Source: Niastella yeongjuensis
Lineage (GTDB): Bacteria > Bacteroidota > Bacteroidia > Chitinophagales > Chitinophagaceae
Direction: 5' to 3'
Length of the DNA: 64,000 nucleotides
Assembly: GCF_900110245.1 (NCBI RefSeq)
Contig: NZ_FOCZ01000010.1
Coordinates: forward strand, 186,001 to 250,000
The position numbers and the translations under genes are program-made. Below, in pieces: positions 1-8,849 of this stretch. The notes beneath the pieces were generated by a model. That model worked only from the letters and a program-made list of their open reading frames with translations, did not search any database and was not told where the DNA came from. The stretch's first letter is position 1. Each line of letters starts with the position of its first letter.

Positions 1-1
1 T

Positions 2-697
2 TCCTTTCTCGCCAATCAGGCGGCCCTGGGTAATATTTCCAAAACAAGTGCGGGTGTTTATACCGAACAAAAATATGGGTTAAAAGCCCTGTCGCTCTTT
101 ATGGCCACCGCTGCCATGCCGGTAGGCCGTGGAGGGGTAGGCATCGCTATGCAGTATGCCGGGTTCAACGATTTTAATGAAAGCCAGGCCGGGCTTGCCT
201 ATGGTAAAAACCTGGGGAAGGTGAGTCTGGGCATTCAGTGTAATTATAATATGATGCACGTGGCTGGTTATGGCAATGATGCGGCAATTGGGTTTGAAGT
301 TGGCAGTCAGTGGCAGGTGAGTTCAACCCTCATCACCGGTTTTCATATTGCAAACCCCGTGGGTGGGCATTTTCGCAATCATTACCAGGAAAAGCTGGCA
401 GCTGTTTATCAGTTTGGTGCGGGGTATGAAGTGTCGGCTCAATTACTCCTGAGCGCCGAACTCACCAAAGAAGAAAACCAGCCGGTAAACGTGCAGGCTG
501 GTTTGCAATATATACTGGTACCCGACAGGTTGTTTGTACGCACGGGCATTACCACCGCCACTACCTCACCCTATATAGGTGTAGGCTGGCAATGGAAAAA
601 TTGCCGGGCCGATGCCTGTGTGCGTTTTCACCCGCAACTGGGGCTTACACCCGGCTTACTGCTGTTATTTTATGGAAAACAAAAAACGGAACCGTGA
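2..697 (+). CDS. PorV/PorQ-like outer-membrane beta-barrel protein, 5' truncated
   Basis: The reading frame is open from the window edge, so the N-terminus lies outside. The visible part begins with an asparagine/alanine-rich stretch (NQAALGNISKT) and continues with alternating strands ending in glycine and aromatic residues, typical of FadL/PorV/PorQ-type barrels of Bacteroidota. An internal ATG at 101 is not the start because the homologous-looking sequence continues upstream of it. The stop (695-697) overlaps the GTG start of the next gene, so the two are probably translationally coupled. PorV-type proteins take part in T9SS cargo handling, but other small barrels look similar and the specific role here is uncertain. 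Confidence 0.6.
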   Translation, partial: SFLANQAALGNISKTSAGVYTEQKYGLKALSLFMATAAMPVGRGGVGIAMQYAGFNDFNESQAGLAYGKNLGKVSLGIQCNYNMMHVAGYGNDAAIGFEVGSQWQVSSTLITGFHIANPVGGHFRNHYQEKLAAVYQFGAGYEVSAQLLLSAELTKEENQPVNVQAGLQYILVPDRLFVRTGITTATTSPYIGVGWQWKNCRADACVRFHPQLGLTPGLLLLFYGKQKTEP

Positions 698-2766
698 AAT
701 GGACGTTTGTCATATGGCTGGCTGCGCAGGGAACGGTGGTGGTGGCCCAGGAAAAACCGCCCACACCGGTTAATGAACAACAACTGGAAATGCAGGCGGA
801 ACGGGAAGAAGGGATAACAGAAGATGACAGCCAATGGCAGCAGTTGGAGTATTTACAGCAGCACCCCATTAATTTGAATACAGCTACCGAAAATGAATTA
901 AAGAACCTGCGCCTGTTAACCGATCTGCAGATCAGTAACCTTTTATTATACCGGAGCCTGCTGGGGCCTTTATTACAGGTACACGAATTGCAGGCCGTTC
1001 CGGCGTGGGATGTGCCCACTATAAAGCGGTTATTGCCTTATATAGTTGTAAGTGATCCCAAAAACATCATTGAAAAGCTAGGCGAACGATTCCGGCAGGG
1101 CGAACAAACCCTTTTATTACGGTTGGCACAAACTGTAAATACATCCGGCGAAGCGGCAAAAGCAACCGACAGCTATTTGGGAAGTGCAGCGGCGGTGCTG
1201 GTGCGCTATAAATACAATTACAAAAACCTGTTGCAATTTGGCATAACAGGCGACAAAGATGCCGGAGAACAATTTTTTAAAGGCACGCAAAAGAACGGGT
1301 TCGATTTTTATTCCTTTCATTTCTTCGCCCGTAAACTGGGCATTATCCAATCACTGGCTATTGGTGATTTTACCATTGGGTTTGGACAGGGATTGATTCA
1401 ATGGCAGGGGATGGGGTTTAAAAAAAGCGCTGAGGTATTGAGTATAAAACGACAGGGCGCGACGCTGCAACCTTATAATTCGGCGGGGGAGTATAATTTT
1501 CACCGGGGTATTGGGGTTACATTACAGAAGAAAAACATCCAGTTTACAGCTTTTGGTTCGTACCGGAAGCTAAATACCAACCTCATAACGGATAGTTTGC
1601 TGAATTCGCCGGGATACATTTCCTCCATTATAACTACCGGGTATCACCGCACTATGGCCGAACTGAATGATCGCAACAATGTGCCCTGCATAACTACGGG
1701 CGCAGCTTTGAAACTGGCCAATAACCGGTCACATATAGGCGTTAATGCCGTTCAGTACTTGTTGTCGAATCCCCTGCAGCCCGGCGGCCAGGTATATGAC
1801 CAGTTTGCTATCAATGGCCGGAACTGGAGTAATTACAGCGTCGATTATAGTTATACGTTCCGAAATATGCATGTGTATGGAGAGGTGGCGGTTGATAAAT
1901 TGTTAAACCGGGCCATGATACATGGTTTGTTGGCCGGCCTTGATCCAAAAGTTGATCTTGCAATCGTGTATCGTTCTATTAACAACCGGTATCAGTCACT
2001 TTTCAGCAACGCTTTTACCGAAAACAGTTTGCCGGTGAACGAAAACGGTTTTTATGCCGGGTTATCCATCAAACCCGTTGCTGGCTGGAAACTGGACGTA
2101 TATATGGACGTATTCAGGTTTCCCTGGTTAAAATACCAGGTAAATGCTCCAACTGAAGGACATGAATATTTGATCCAATTGAATTATACCCCTAATAAAT
2201 ACCTGGAGCTATATACCCGCTTCAGACAGGAAACCAAATCGATGAATGAAACCGATTCCCTCCCGGGCATTTCACCCGTAGTGCCGGTGACCCGGTTAAA
2301 CTGGCGGACTCACGTGAGTTATCGCTTAAATAAGACTGTTGAATTGCGAAGCCGGGTGGAAACTGTTTGGTATGCGCGTAACAGCAAACAAGCTGAAACC
2401 GGTTTTCTTTTTTACACCGAAGGGCATGTGAAGCCAGCATTCAAACCTTTTTTCTTTAGTGCCCGAATTCAATACATTGAAACGGATGGCTACAACAGCC
2501 GGTTGTATGCCTTTGAGAATACCGTATTATATAATTTTTCTATACCGCCACTTTTTAATAAAGCATTCCGCTATGTTGTAAATGTTAATTACCGGTTAAC
2601 GCGGAGCTCTGTTATGCAGCGGCCGCGAAAAATAAATTGCCTACTCTCTTTTTCGATAGCACAAACCCTTTACCCCGCTCATTCGGCGGTTGAAACAACT
2701 ACCACTTTAATTGATGCCTATAATAGGTTGGACGCAAAGCTTCAAATTATTTTGAAGCGGCGGTGA
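694..2766 (+). CDS. Helix-hairpin-helix domain outer-membrane protein
   Basis: The longest ORF begins at 592 inside the preceding gene. I chose GTG 694 because it overlaps the preceding stop as GTGA and gives a clear signal peptide (M/VKWTFVIWLAAQGTVVVAQ). This yields 690 aa. After a short acidic linker, about residues 50-120 carry a ComEA-like helix-hairpin-helix segment (INLNTATENELKNLRLL, then LLQVHELQAV). The remaining ~550 residues alternate polar and aromatic residues as in an outer-membrane barrel. Such HhH-plus-barrel proteins occur widely in Bacteroidota with no established function; DNA contact by the HhH is only a family-level possibility. A 8-bp inverted repeat (2764-2771/2783-2790) overlaps the stop but lacks a T-run. 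Confidence 0.75.
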   Translation: MKWTFVIWLAAQGTVVVAQEKPPTPVNEQQLEMQAEREEGITEDDSQWQQLEYLQQHPINLNTATENELKNLRLLTDLQISNLLLYRSLLGPLLQVHELQAVPAWDVPTIKRLLPYIVVSDPKNIIEKLGERFRQGEQTLLLRLAQTVNTSGEAAKATDSYLGSAAAVLVRYKYNYKNLLQFGITGDKDAGEQFFKGTQKNGFDFYSFHFFARKLGIIQSLAIGDFTIGFGQGLIQWQGMGFKKSAEVLSIKRQGATLQPYNSAGEYNFHRGIGVTLQKKNIQFTAFGSYRKLNTNLITDSLLNSPGYISSIITTGYHRTMAELNDRNNVPCITTGAALKLANNRSHIGVNAVQYLLSNPLQPGGQVYDQFAINGRNWSNYSVDYSYTFRNMHVYGEVAVDKLLNRAMIHGLLAGLDPKVDLAIVYRSINNRYQSLFSNAFTENSLPVNENGFYAGLSIKPVAGWKLDVYMDVFRFPWLKYQVNAPTEGHEYLIQLNYTPNKYLELYTRFRQETKSMNETDSLPGISPVVPVTRLNWRTHVSYRLNKTVELRSRVETVWYARNSKQAETGFLFYTEGHVKPAFKPFFFSARIQYIETDGYNSRLYAFENTVLYNFSIPPLFNKAFRYVVNVNYRLTRSSVMQRPRKINCLLSFSIAQTLYPAHSAVETTTTLIDAYNRLDAKLQIILKRR

Positions 2767-3206
2767 ACAATCATGATAATTTATTGTTCAAATCAAATGT
2801 CAGAAAGACAAATTAAATTTTAATTAAAGCAGGAATAAAATTCGGTTATACATAATACCAAAACATTTTTATATAAATTTGCCGCCCTGTAATTTTATAA
2901 ATCTGTTAAATTTTTATAAGGTGACAGGAGTTTTTCACATTTTTTGATCCATTGCTAATTGGTGGTATTTTTTTAAAACAGTGTAACGGCTTTTTGTAAT
3001 TCAATACCAATGGGAGTTTGAGCCAGATCGTCACTACATTGAAGTTTTCTTGAAAAAATTTTGTACGCTGTTTGTTTGCAGCGGTTGCAGAATCAGGTTT
3101 GTCTACCGGTTGGTTAAAAAATTATTTATTAATTAATGAATTAAAAATTTTCGATTAACAGCTTTTAGTTTTTCAGGTTTATTTATTTAAAAAATCTACA
3201 AGTCTC
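2767..3206. other. AT-rich intergenic region upstream of the first SusC gene
   Basis: 440 bases with no credible ORF. Very A/T-rich, especially 3110-3195. I could not assign a confident TAnnTTTG promoter. The last bases before the start codon include TACAAGTC (3197-3204), which recurs at the same distance upstream of the second SusC gene. Confidence 0.5.
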
Positions 3207-6200
3207 ATGAGAAAAATTGTATTGCTGGCAGCGATGCTCCTTGCTTGCGTTGCCATAAGCTTTGGTCAAACCCGTACAGTGACCGGCGAAGTAAAAGATC
3301 AACAGGGAAACCCCGTTCCCTTTGCGACAGTAAAAGTTAAAGGCGGCAAAGGTGCAGTAGCTGCCGATCAAAATGGTAAATTCTCCGTAAACATTCCAGA
3401 AGGTGCAGTTTTGATTGTTTCAGGCGCAGGATTTCAGGCTCATGAGATCAATGCCGGCACCCAAACCACTCTTTCCATTGACTTAAAAGAACAGGAATCA
3501 CTGAAAGAAGTGGTGGTTACTGCTATGGGTCAGGTGAAAAGCAAAGCCAAAGTTGGTTATTCAACCGCTACATTCAGCACAGAAAATATCAACAAAACCG
3601 CTCCATTGGGGCCGTTAGATGCGTTGCAGGGTAAAATTGCCGGCGCAGATATTTCTACAGTTAGTGGAACCCCTGGTTCTTCTTCTAAAGTTGTATTAAG
3701 AGGTTATGGCGTTATTGCGGGCGGTAACAACCAGCCATTGTATGTAATCGATGGAGTGCCCTTGGCAGATAACAGACCCGCTTCAAGTGGTGAAGTACCT
3801 ATCAACGGTCAAAGATCTGCTTCCGATGGGGTGTATGATTATGGTAACGGATTGAACTATATTAACCCGAACGATATTGAAAGCATCACTGTTCTGAAGG
3901 GAACTGCTGCTTCTGCCCTCTATGGTTCACAAGCCAAGAACGGTACCATCATCATCACTACCAAACGTGGTAAAGCCGGTAAACTGAAAGTTGATCTGAC
4001 AAGCACGTACAATTTAACGTCTATTGGAAAAACACCCGACTTCCAAAATCAATTTGGTCAGGGTTGGGATGCACAGTGGATCCCCTCTGAAAATGGTAGC
4101 TGGGGACCTCGTTTAGATGGAAAAGTTCGTGAATGGGGTGCACCCGTAAATGGCGTGTACAGAAACAAGCCGTTTTCAGCGCATGACAATATAAGAGACT
4201 TTTATGATGTAGGTACCGAATCAAACAATACCATCTCCTTATCTGGTGGAAATGAAAACAACAAGTTTTACTTTTCTTATGGTAATGTTTTCAGCGATGG
4301 TATTATTCCTACCAAAGCCGATGCGTTGGAACGTCATTCTTTTGCGCTGCGTTCCAATTCAACCTATAAGAATTTTACGCTGAATACGTCCATGAACTAC
4401 ATCAACAGACGTATGAACGCACCTGCTACAAGAGCCGTATCTGGTGTGGGTTCTTCCTTGTTTGAAGATCTGTTGCAGCTTCCTGTAGATATGTCGATTA
4501 AGGATTTCAAAGACTATAAGAATCCATACAACAACGTAGACAACTACTATACGCCATATGCAGAGAATCCATGGTATGGGGTGAACGAAAATGGCAGTAA
4601 ACAAAATACCGACCGGCTTTTTGGTAACATCAACCTCGGGTACAAGTTCAACAGCTGGCTGGCTGCTGAGTTTATTATCGGTGGCGACTTTGCCAACTCA
4701 CGCACCACTGCCTGGAACGCAAAAAATGCGCCTAAAGTAGGTAGTTACAATGCCGGTGGTAACGTAGAAGGGTCCGAACGGCAGCCCGATGTAGGTTCTT
4801 ATGCCGAAACAAGCAACTACGATGGATCGTTCAATACCATCCTGAACCTGAAGTTCAATAAAGAGCTGAGTTCTAAATTTACTTTGGATGGATTGGTAGG
4901 TACTACCTATAACCAGTCGCAATCAAAACAGGTAACCACCCGTATTGAAGGATTGACCATCCCGGGTTTTTATAACCTGTCTAACTCAGTAAACCAGCCA
5001 ACCGGCGCTAATATAAACTCATTTAGAAAATTAGCGGGTGTGTATGCACAGGCTACCCTGGGTTACATGGGTCAGTTGTTCTTAACGGTAAATGCCCGTA
5101 ACGACTGGTCATCAACTTTGCCGTTGGATGATAATAGCTTTTTCTATCCTGGCGCTAACCTGTCGTGGATAGCTTCTCAAACTTTCGACCTGACCAACAC
5201 GCCTATCTCTTTACTGAAGTTCAGAGCGGCTTACGGTAAAACCGGTGCAGATGCCGCGCCATACCAGATCTATCCTGTGCTGGCGCCTGGCGATGTTCAA
5301 TTAGGTTATGGTAACCTTACCTTCCCTATTAATGGGGTAGGTGGGTATGAAATAGATAATACCATCAACAACCAGCACCTGAAACCAATTATTACCAAAG
5401 AGGTTGAATTGGGTGGTGAGATCTCATTATGGAATGGTCGCTTTGGTATCGATGCCGATTACTATGAAAAGAAAACCGACGGACAGATCTTTACTGTGCC
5501 CATTTCTCCGGGTTCAGGTTATACCGGCATGGTACAAAACCTTGGTCTGGTTAGCAACAAGGGTGTAGAGGTTACAGCAACCGTGGTGCCTATTAAAACC
5601 AGAAACATTACCTGGACCATGAACTATACGTTTGCCCGCAACCGTAGTAATGTGGAGAATTTAAATGGTGGTCCTGATAAAGTGATTTTGCAACAGGCAT
5701 ACGATGCTGAGTTTGATGCCATCCCCGGCAAACCGCTTGGCGTGTTCCTGGCTCCGGTACCTCTGTATGCACCCGATGGAAAAATGGTGGTAAATGCACA
5801 AACAGGTATACCCGAAGTTGCACCCGATAAAGCGGAATATGGCAGCTCTCAACGCGATTTTATGATGGGTTTGCAAAATACCATCAGCTATAAAGATTTT
5901 CAATTAGGCTTTTCGTTGGATTACAGAAAAGGCGGTAAGTTTTATAGTGGTACTTCCGACCTGATGGGTTTTGTAGGTAATGCACTCTATACTACTTACA
6001 ACAACCGTCGTCCGTTTATTATTCCTAATTCGGTGAATGCAAATGTTGATGGAACAGGAAAAACTACTTACGTAGAAAACAAAACTTTCATCGACGAAGC
6101 GCATATCGACGATTACTATTATCATACAACGAATAAAGCAGAAGTTTATAACTATATTATTGTTGACAGATCGTTCCTGAAGTTACGTGATGTAACCCTG

Positions 6201-6419
6201 ACTTACCGTTTGCCACAATCTATAGCTTCAAAAATAAAAGCTTCGAATCTTTCATTGACTGCTTATGGAAGAAACTTCCTGTTGTGGACGCCAAAATCAA
6301 ACAGCTTCATCGATCCTGAAGTAACCAACTTCGGAAACGATCTGCAGAGTGAATTTGGTGAATTCAGAACCGGACCGAGCACCAAACAATTTGGTTTGAC
6401 ACTGAGAGCAAGCTTTTAA
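3207..6419 (+). CDS. SusC/RagA-family TonB-dependent outer-membrane transporter (locus 1)
   Basis: 1070 aa. Signal peptide at 1-20 (ends SFGQ), then a carboxypeptidase-regulatory-like beta-sandwich at about 22-100 (VTGEVKDQQGNPVPFATV), the conserved LKEVVVTAMG linker, a TonB plug at about 110-255 (ALQGKIAGADIS, PLYVIDGVPL, ESITVLKGTAASALYGS) and a C-terminal 22-strand barrel ending in aromatic F. SusC proteins form the TonB-energised channel under a SusD lid and import glycans or peptides. The gene is followed after 27 bp by a SusD partner, so they form an operon. No degradative enzyme is encoded nearby, so the substrate cannot be read from context. There is no STN domain, so it is not predicted to signal through FecR. 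Confidence 0.97.
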   Translation: MRKIVLLAAMLLACVAISFGQTRTVTGEVKDQQGNPVPFATVKVKGGKGAVAADQNGKFSVNIPEGAVLIVSGAGFQAHEINAGTQTTLSIDLKEQESLKEVVVTAMGQVKSKAKVGYSTATFSTENINKTAPLGPLDALQGKIAGADISTVSGTPGSSSKVVLRGYGVIAGGNNQPLYVIDGVPLADNRPASSGEVPINGQRSASDGVYDYGNGLNYINPNDIESITVLKGTAASALYGSQAKNGTIIITTKRGKAGKLKVDLTSTYNLTSIGKTPDFQNQFGQGWDAQWIPSENGSWGPRLDGKVREWGAPVNGVYRNKPFSAHDNIRDFYDVGTESNNTISLSGGNENNKFYFSYGNVFSDGIIPTKADALERHSFALRSNSTYKNFTLNTSMNYINRRMNAPATRAVSGVGSSLFEDLLQLPVDMSIKDFKDYKNPYNNVDNYYTPYAENPWYGVNENGSKQNTDRLFGNINLGYKFNSWLAAEFIIGGDFANSRTTAWNAKNAPKVGSYNAGGNVEGSERQPDVGSYAETSNYDGSFNTILNLKFNKELSSKFTLDGLVGTTYNQSQSKQVTTRIEGLTIPGFYNLSNSVNQPTGANINSFRKLAGVYAQATLGYMGQLFLTVNARNDWSSTLPLDDNSFFYPGANLSWIASQTFDLTNTPISLLKFRAAYGKTGADAAPYQIYPVLAPGDVQLGYGNLTFPINGVGGYEIDNTINNQHLKPIITKEVELGGEISLWNGRFGIDADYYEKKTDGQIFTVPISPGSGYTGMVQNLGLVSNKGVEVTATVVPIKTRNITWTMNYTFARNRSNVENLNGGPDKVILQQAYDAEFDAIPGKPLGVFLAPVPLYAPDGKMVVNAQTGIPEVAPDKAEYGSSQRDFMMGLQNTISYKDFQLGFSLDYRKGGKFYSGTSDLMGFVGNALYTTYNNRRPFIIPNSVNANVDGTGKTTYVENKTFIDEAHIDDYYYHTTNKAEVYNYIIVDRSFLKLRDVTLTYRLPQSIASKIKASNLSLTAYGRNFLLWTPKSNSFIDPEVTNFGNDLQSEFGEFRTGPSTKQFGLTLRASF

Positions 6420-6446
6420 TTACCTGGACCAAAAAATATTTGAAGT

Positions 6447-7919
6447 ATGAACCTTTCAATAAAAAAGTCTTTATATATAATTGCTGCAGCTGCCTCTACA
6501 ATTTTTGTTGGCTGCAAAAAGCAACTTGATATTAACAACGATCCCAACAAAGCGCCTGTGGTAACTGGTACCGCGGCATTGATCTATCCTTCGGCCATGA
6601 TGTCTACAACGGGCCGCATTGGCGGTGAATTAAACATCATTGGCGGTATCTGGTCTCAATATTACACACAGAACTGGACTTCGAACCAATACAAAACCAT
6701 TGATGCCTATAACATTCAGAGCACTGATTATCAAGGCAGCTATGCGGAACTGTATTCAGGAGCGCTGAACGATTATTATTATGCACTTGATACGGCAAAG
6801 AAAGCTGGCGAATGGAAGTATTACCTGATGGGTACTGTAATGAATGCATTCACCGTTGCTACCCTGGTAGATCTATACGACCAGATTCCTTATTCAGAGG
6901 CTTTTCAAGGAAAGGCTAACATCAATCCGAAGTTTGATGATGGGTATACCATTTACCAGGATCTGTTGAAGCGGATCGACACCGCACTGTCTAAAGATAT
7001 TACGACAGAAAGAGATGGAGATCCCGCAGACAATGATTTTATTTTCGGTGGTGATATGGATAGCTGGGTAAAGTTTGCGAACACGTTGAAGTTGAAATTT
7101 TACCTGCGTATGATCAATGCGCACCCTGAGGTAGCAGAAGCAGGTATCAGGGATTTGTATACCAATAATGCAGCTTTCCTTGATATAGATGCCGCAATGA
7201 AGCTCTTTACCAGTACGCCAGACAAGCAAAATCCGTTTTATGCGTATAATATCTATCGGTTAAATACTGGTACAAACCTTAAAGCGAGTGCAACCTTTAC
7301 TACCTGGTTAAATGCAAACAATGACCCCCGTATTGTTGCTTTCTATGACAGTACAGATGCGGTACCTATGCACCAGGGTGACTTTTTATCTAAATACAGC
7401 AGGGTCACTACATTTAATCAATCCCCAACAGACCCTGTTGAGTTTATTTCTGAAGCAGAATCTTACTTCTTGCAAGCCGAAGCGCTTGAGCGCTACTTTG
7501 GCGGCACCGGTGCAAAAGCCTTATATGATAAAGGGGTAACTGCTGCGTTTGCTGCACTGGGTTATGGTGATGAGGTAGCTCCTTTTATTCAGGCGGGTGG
7601 TGTATATGAGTATCCTGCTGCCGGAACTTTACCTGAAAAGATTGAAGCGATCATTGTTCAAAAATGGGCACACTTTGCTTATGGCTGCCATTCACTGGAA
7701 GCATTCTTTGACAAAAACAGGACCGGTTATCCCAGAACAAGCCCGGTTTATTCAAAAGAAGCCAGTTATGTGCCCGGGCAATTCGTGTTTTCTCCTAATG
7801 GTGTAACAGGCGGTAAATTCCCCAAGCGTTTGGTATTTCCTGATTCCGAAAGATCAAGAAATAAAAATACACCGGCAGAAGTACCCATTACAAAACCTGT
7901 TTGGTGGGCAATACAATAA
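6447..7919 (+). CDS. SusD-like lipoprotein (SusD-like_2 type), locus 1
   Basis: 490 aa. An N-terminal lipoprotein signal ends at Cys23 (ASTIFVGCKK), placing the protein on the outer membrane. The sequence NNDPNKAP near the N-terminus, helical TPR-like segments through the middle (YDQIPYSEAFQG, DDGYTIYQDLLKRID) and the late E-x-Y-FLQAEAL helix are hallmarks of the SusD/RagB superfamily, SusD-like_2 branch. It acts as the ligand-binding lid on the SusC channel encoded just upstream and is probably co-transcribed with it and with the small lipoprotein downstream. Confidence 0.95.
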   Translation: MNLSIKKSLYIIAAAASTIFVGCKKQLDINNDPNKAPVVTGTAALIYPSAMMSTTGRIGGELNIIGGIWSQYYTQNWTSNQYKTIDAYNIQSTDYQGSYAELYSGALNDYYYALDTAKKAGEWKYYLMGTVMNAFTVATLVDLYDQIPYSEAFQGKANINPKFDDGYTIYQDLLKRIDTALSKDITTERDGDPADNDFIFGGDMDSWVKFANTLKLKFYLRMINAHPEVAEAGIRDLYTNNAAFLDIDAAMKLFTSTPDKQNPFYAYNIYRLNTGTNLKASATFTTWLNANNDPRIVAFYDSTDAVPMHQGDFLSKYSRVTTFNQSPTDPVEFISEAESYFLQAEALERYFGGTGAKALYDKGVTAAFAALGYGDEVAPFIQAGGVYEYPAAGTLPEKIEAIIVQKWAHFAYGCHSLEAFFDKNRTGYPRTSPVYSKEASYVPGQFVFSPNGVTGGKFPKRLVFPDSERSRNKNTPAEVPITKPVWWAIQ

Positions 7920-7964
7920 GGTTAACCACAACAATTACTTTATTAGATTAAAAGGAAACTATTT

Positions 7965-8435
7965 ATGCGATATATTATAATCTTAATATTTTTTGTGGCT
8001 GCTCTTTTAACAGCCTGTAGCAAAACGGAGGATCCCGGTACTACCACTGCTGTTAAGGTTGCTAATGAATGGTGGGTAAATTATAAAACAGGTGACTCAA
8101 CAGTAAAGATCACTACCTATAATACGGCATCAAACCCTGATTCAATCTGGGTTAATTCATTGGATACTGTAGGAAATGGCTACAGGTTTGCATGTAAAGT
8201 GAAAATTGATATGAACAGCTTAGAGTTCTCTGCTCAGAATTCGCAGAACATTAGTGTGCATAAAACGAATGCGATCACTATTACCAATGGCAAAATTCTG
8301 CCAAATGTTGGGCACTCCCGTACCAATAACCCAACAGACAGTATCTACCTGGAAGTGCAGTATTCCGATGAACCCGGCGTAACATACAAAATTGCAGGTC
8401 ACGCCAGAACCATGTGGGATACTGATGACTACTAA
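7965..8435 (+). CDS. Small lipoprotein, lipid-binding putative hydrolase family
   Basis: 156 aa with a lipoprotein signal (AALLTACSK, Cys18). The remainder resembles the PF12888-type family that sits next to SusC/SusD-like_2 pairs in Bacteroidota (VANEWWVNY near the N-terminus, repeated polar beta strands, YKIAGHART near the end). The family name is from structural annotation; a catalytic role has not been shown and none is evident here. A purine-rich AAAAGGAAA precedes the ATG. It lies 45 bp after susD and is followed at once by a strong terminator, so it is the last gene of the SusCD operon. Confidence 0.7.
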   Translation: MRYIIILIFFVAALLTACSKTEDPGTTTAVKVANEWWVNYKTGDSTVKITTYNTASNPDSIWVNSLDTVGNGYRFACKVKIDMNSLEFSAQNSQNISVHKTNAITITNGKILPNVGHSRTNNPTDSIYLEVQYSDEPGVTYKIAGHARTMWDTDDY

Positions 8436-8468
8436 TTACAAGTAAATGCAATTGATTTAGATCAATAA

Positions 8469-8504
8469 AAAGGGTTCCGATTTTATCGGGACCCTTTCTT
8501 TTTT
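8469..8504 (+). terminator. Rho-independent terminator of SusCD locus 1
   Basis: A 13-bp stem (8469-8481 with 8485-8497, one G-T pair), TTT loop, followed by CTTTTTTT. It closes the three-gene operon. Confidence 0.93.
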
Positions 8505-8849
8505 GCCCGTTTATGCATGGAATGGGTTGCTCGTTTTTCCCAATTGAGGCGAAAAGCAGTGCTGGATTGTTCCGGGAAAACACTTAGCGGACAAAAAAAT
8601 TAATTAAGTGATTTGTGTAATGTATTAGCCATCAAATTTGAAGAGTTTATAGGAGCTTTTATTACCCTCTCCCTGATTTTCATCCCCTTTTGCAAAATTT
8701 AGCCCGCAAAAACGATTGCAGCATTTTCCAAATTTCGCTTGTCTAGCCCAAATTGGTTTTATTGCCGAAAAACCCGATTTAACTTTTTTTTGATGTTTAA
8801 TCAGGAATTTCAATACATTTAGAACCTCAAAATTAAACTTACAAGTCAC
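8505..8849. other. Intergenic leader of the second SusC gene
   Basis: 345 bases without a credible gene. Apart from the promoter candidate at 8789-8821 and the TACAAGTC motif at 8840-8847 I see no structured element. A 74-codon ORF on the minus strand (8625-8849) lacks family features and is not accepted. Confidence 0.5.
8789..8821 (+). promoter_or_regulatory. Candidate Bacteroidota promoter for SusC locus 2
   Basis: TTTG at 8789-8792 (-33 element) is followed after 21 bp by TACATTTA (8814-8821), one mismatch from TAnnTTTG. It lies about 28 bp before the susC start. Confidence 0.4.

Noticed and set aside
592-693. Longer N-terminus of the HhH protein
   Set aside because: It would overlap the preceding gene by over 100 bp and hide the signal peptide that begins at GTG 694.
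8625-8849. 74-codon minus-strand ORF upstream of the second susC
   Set aside because: No family features, no start signals, and it occupies the susC promoter region.
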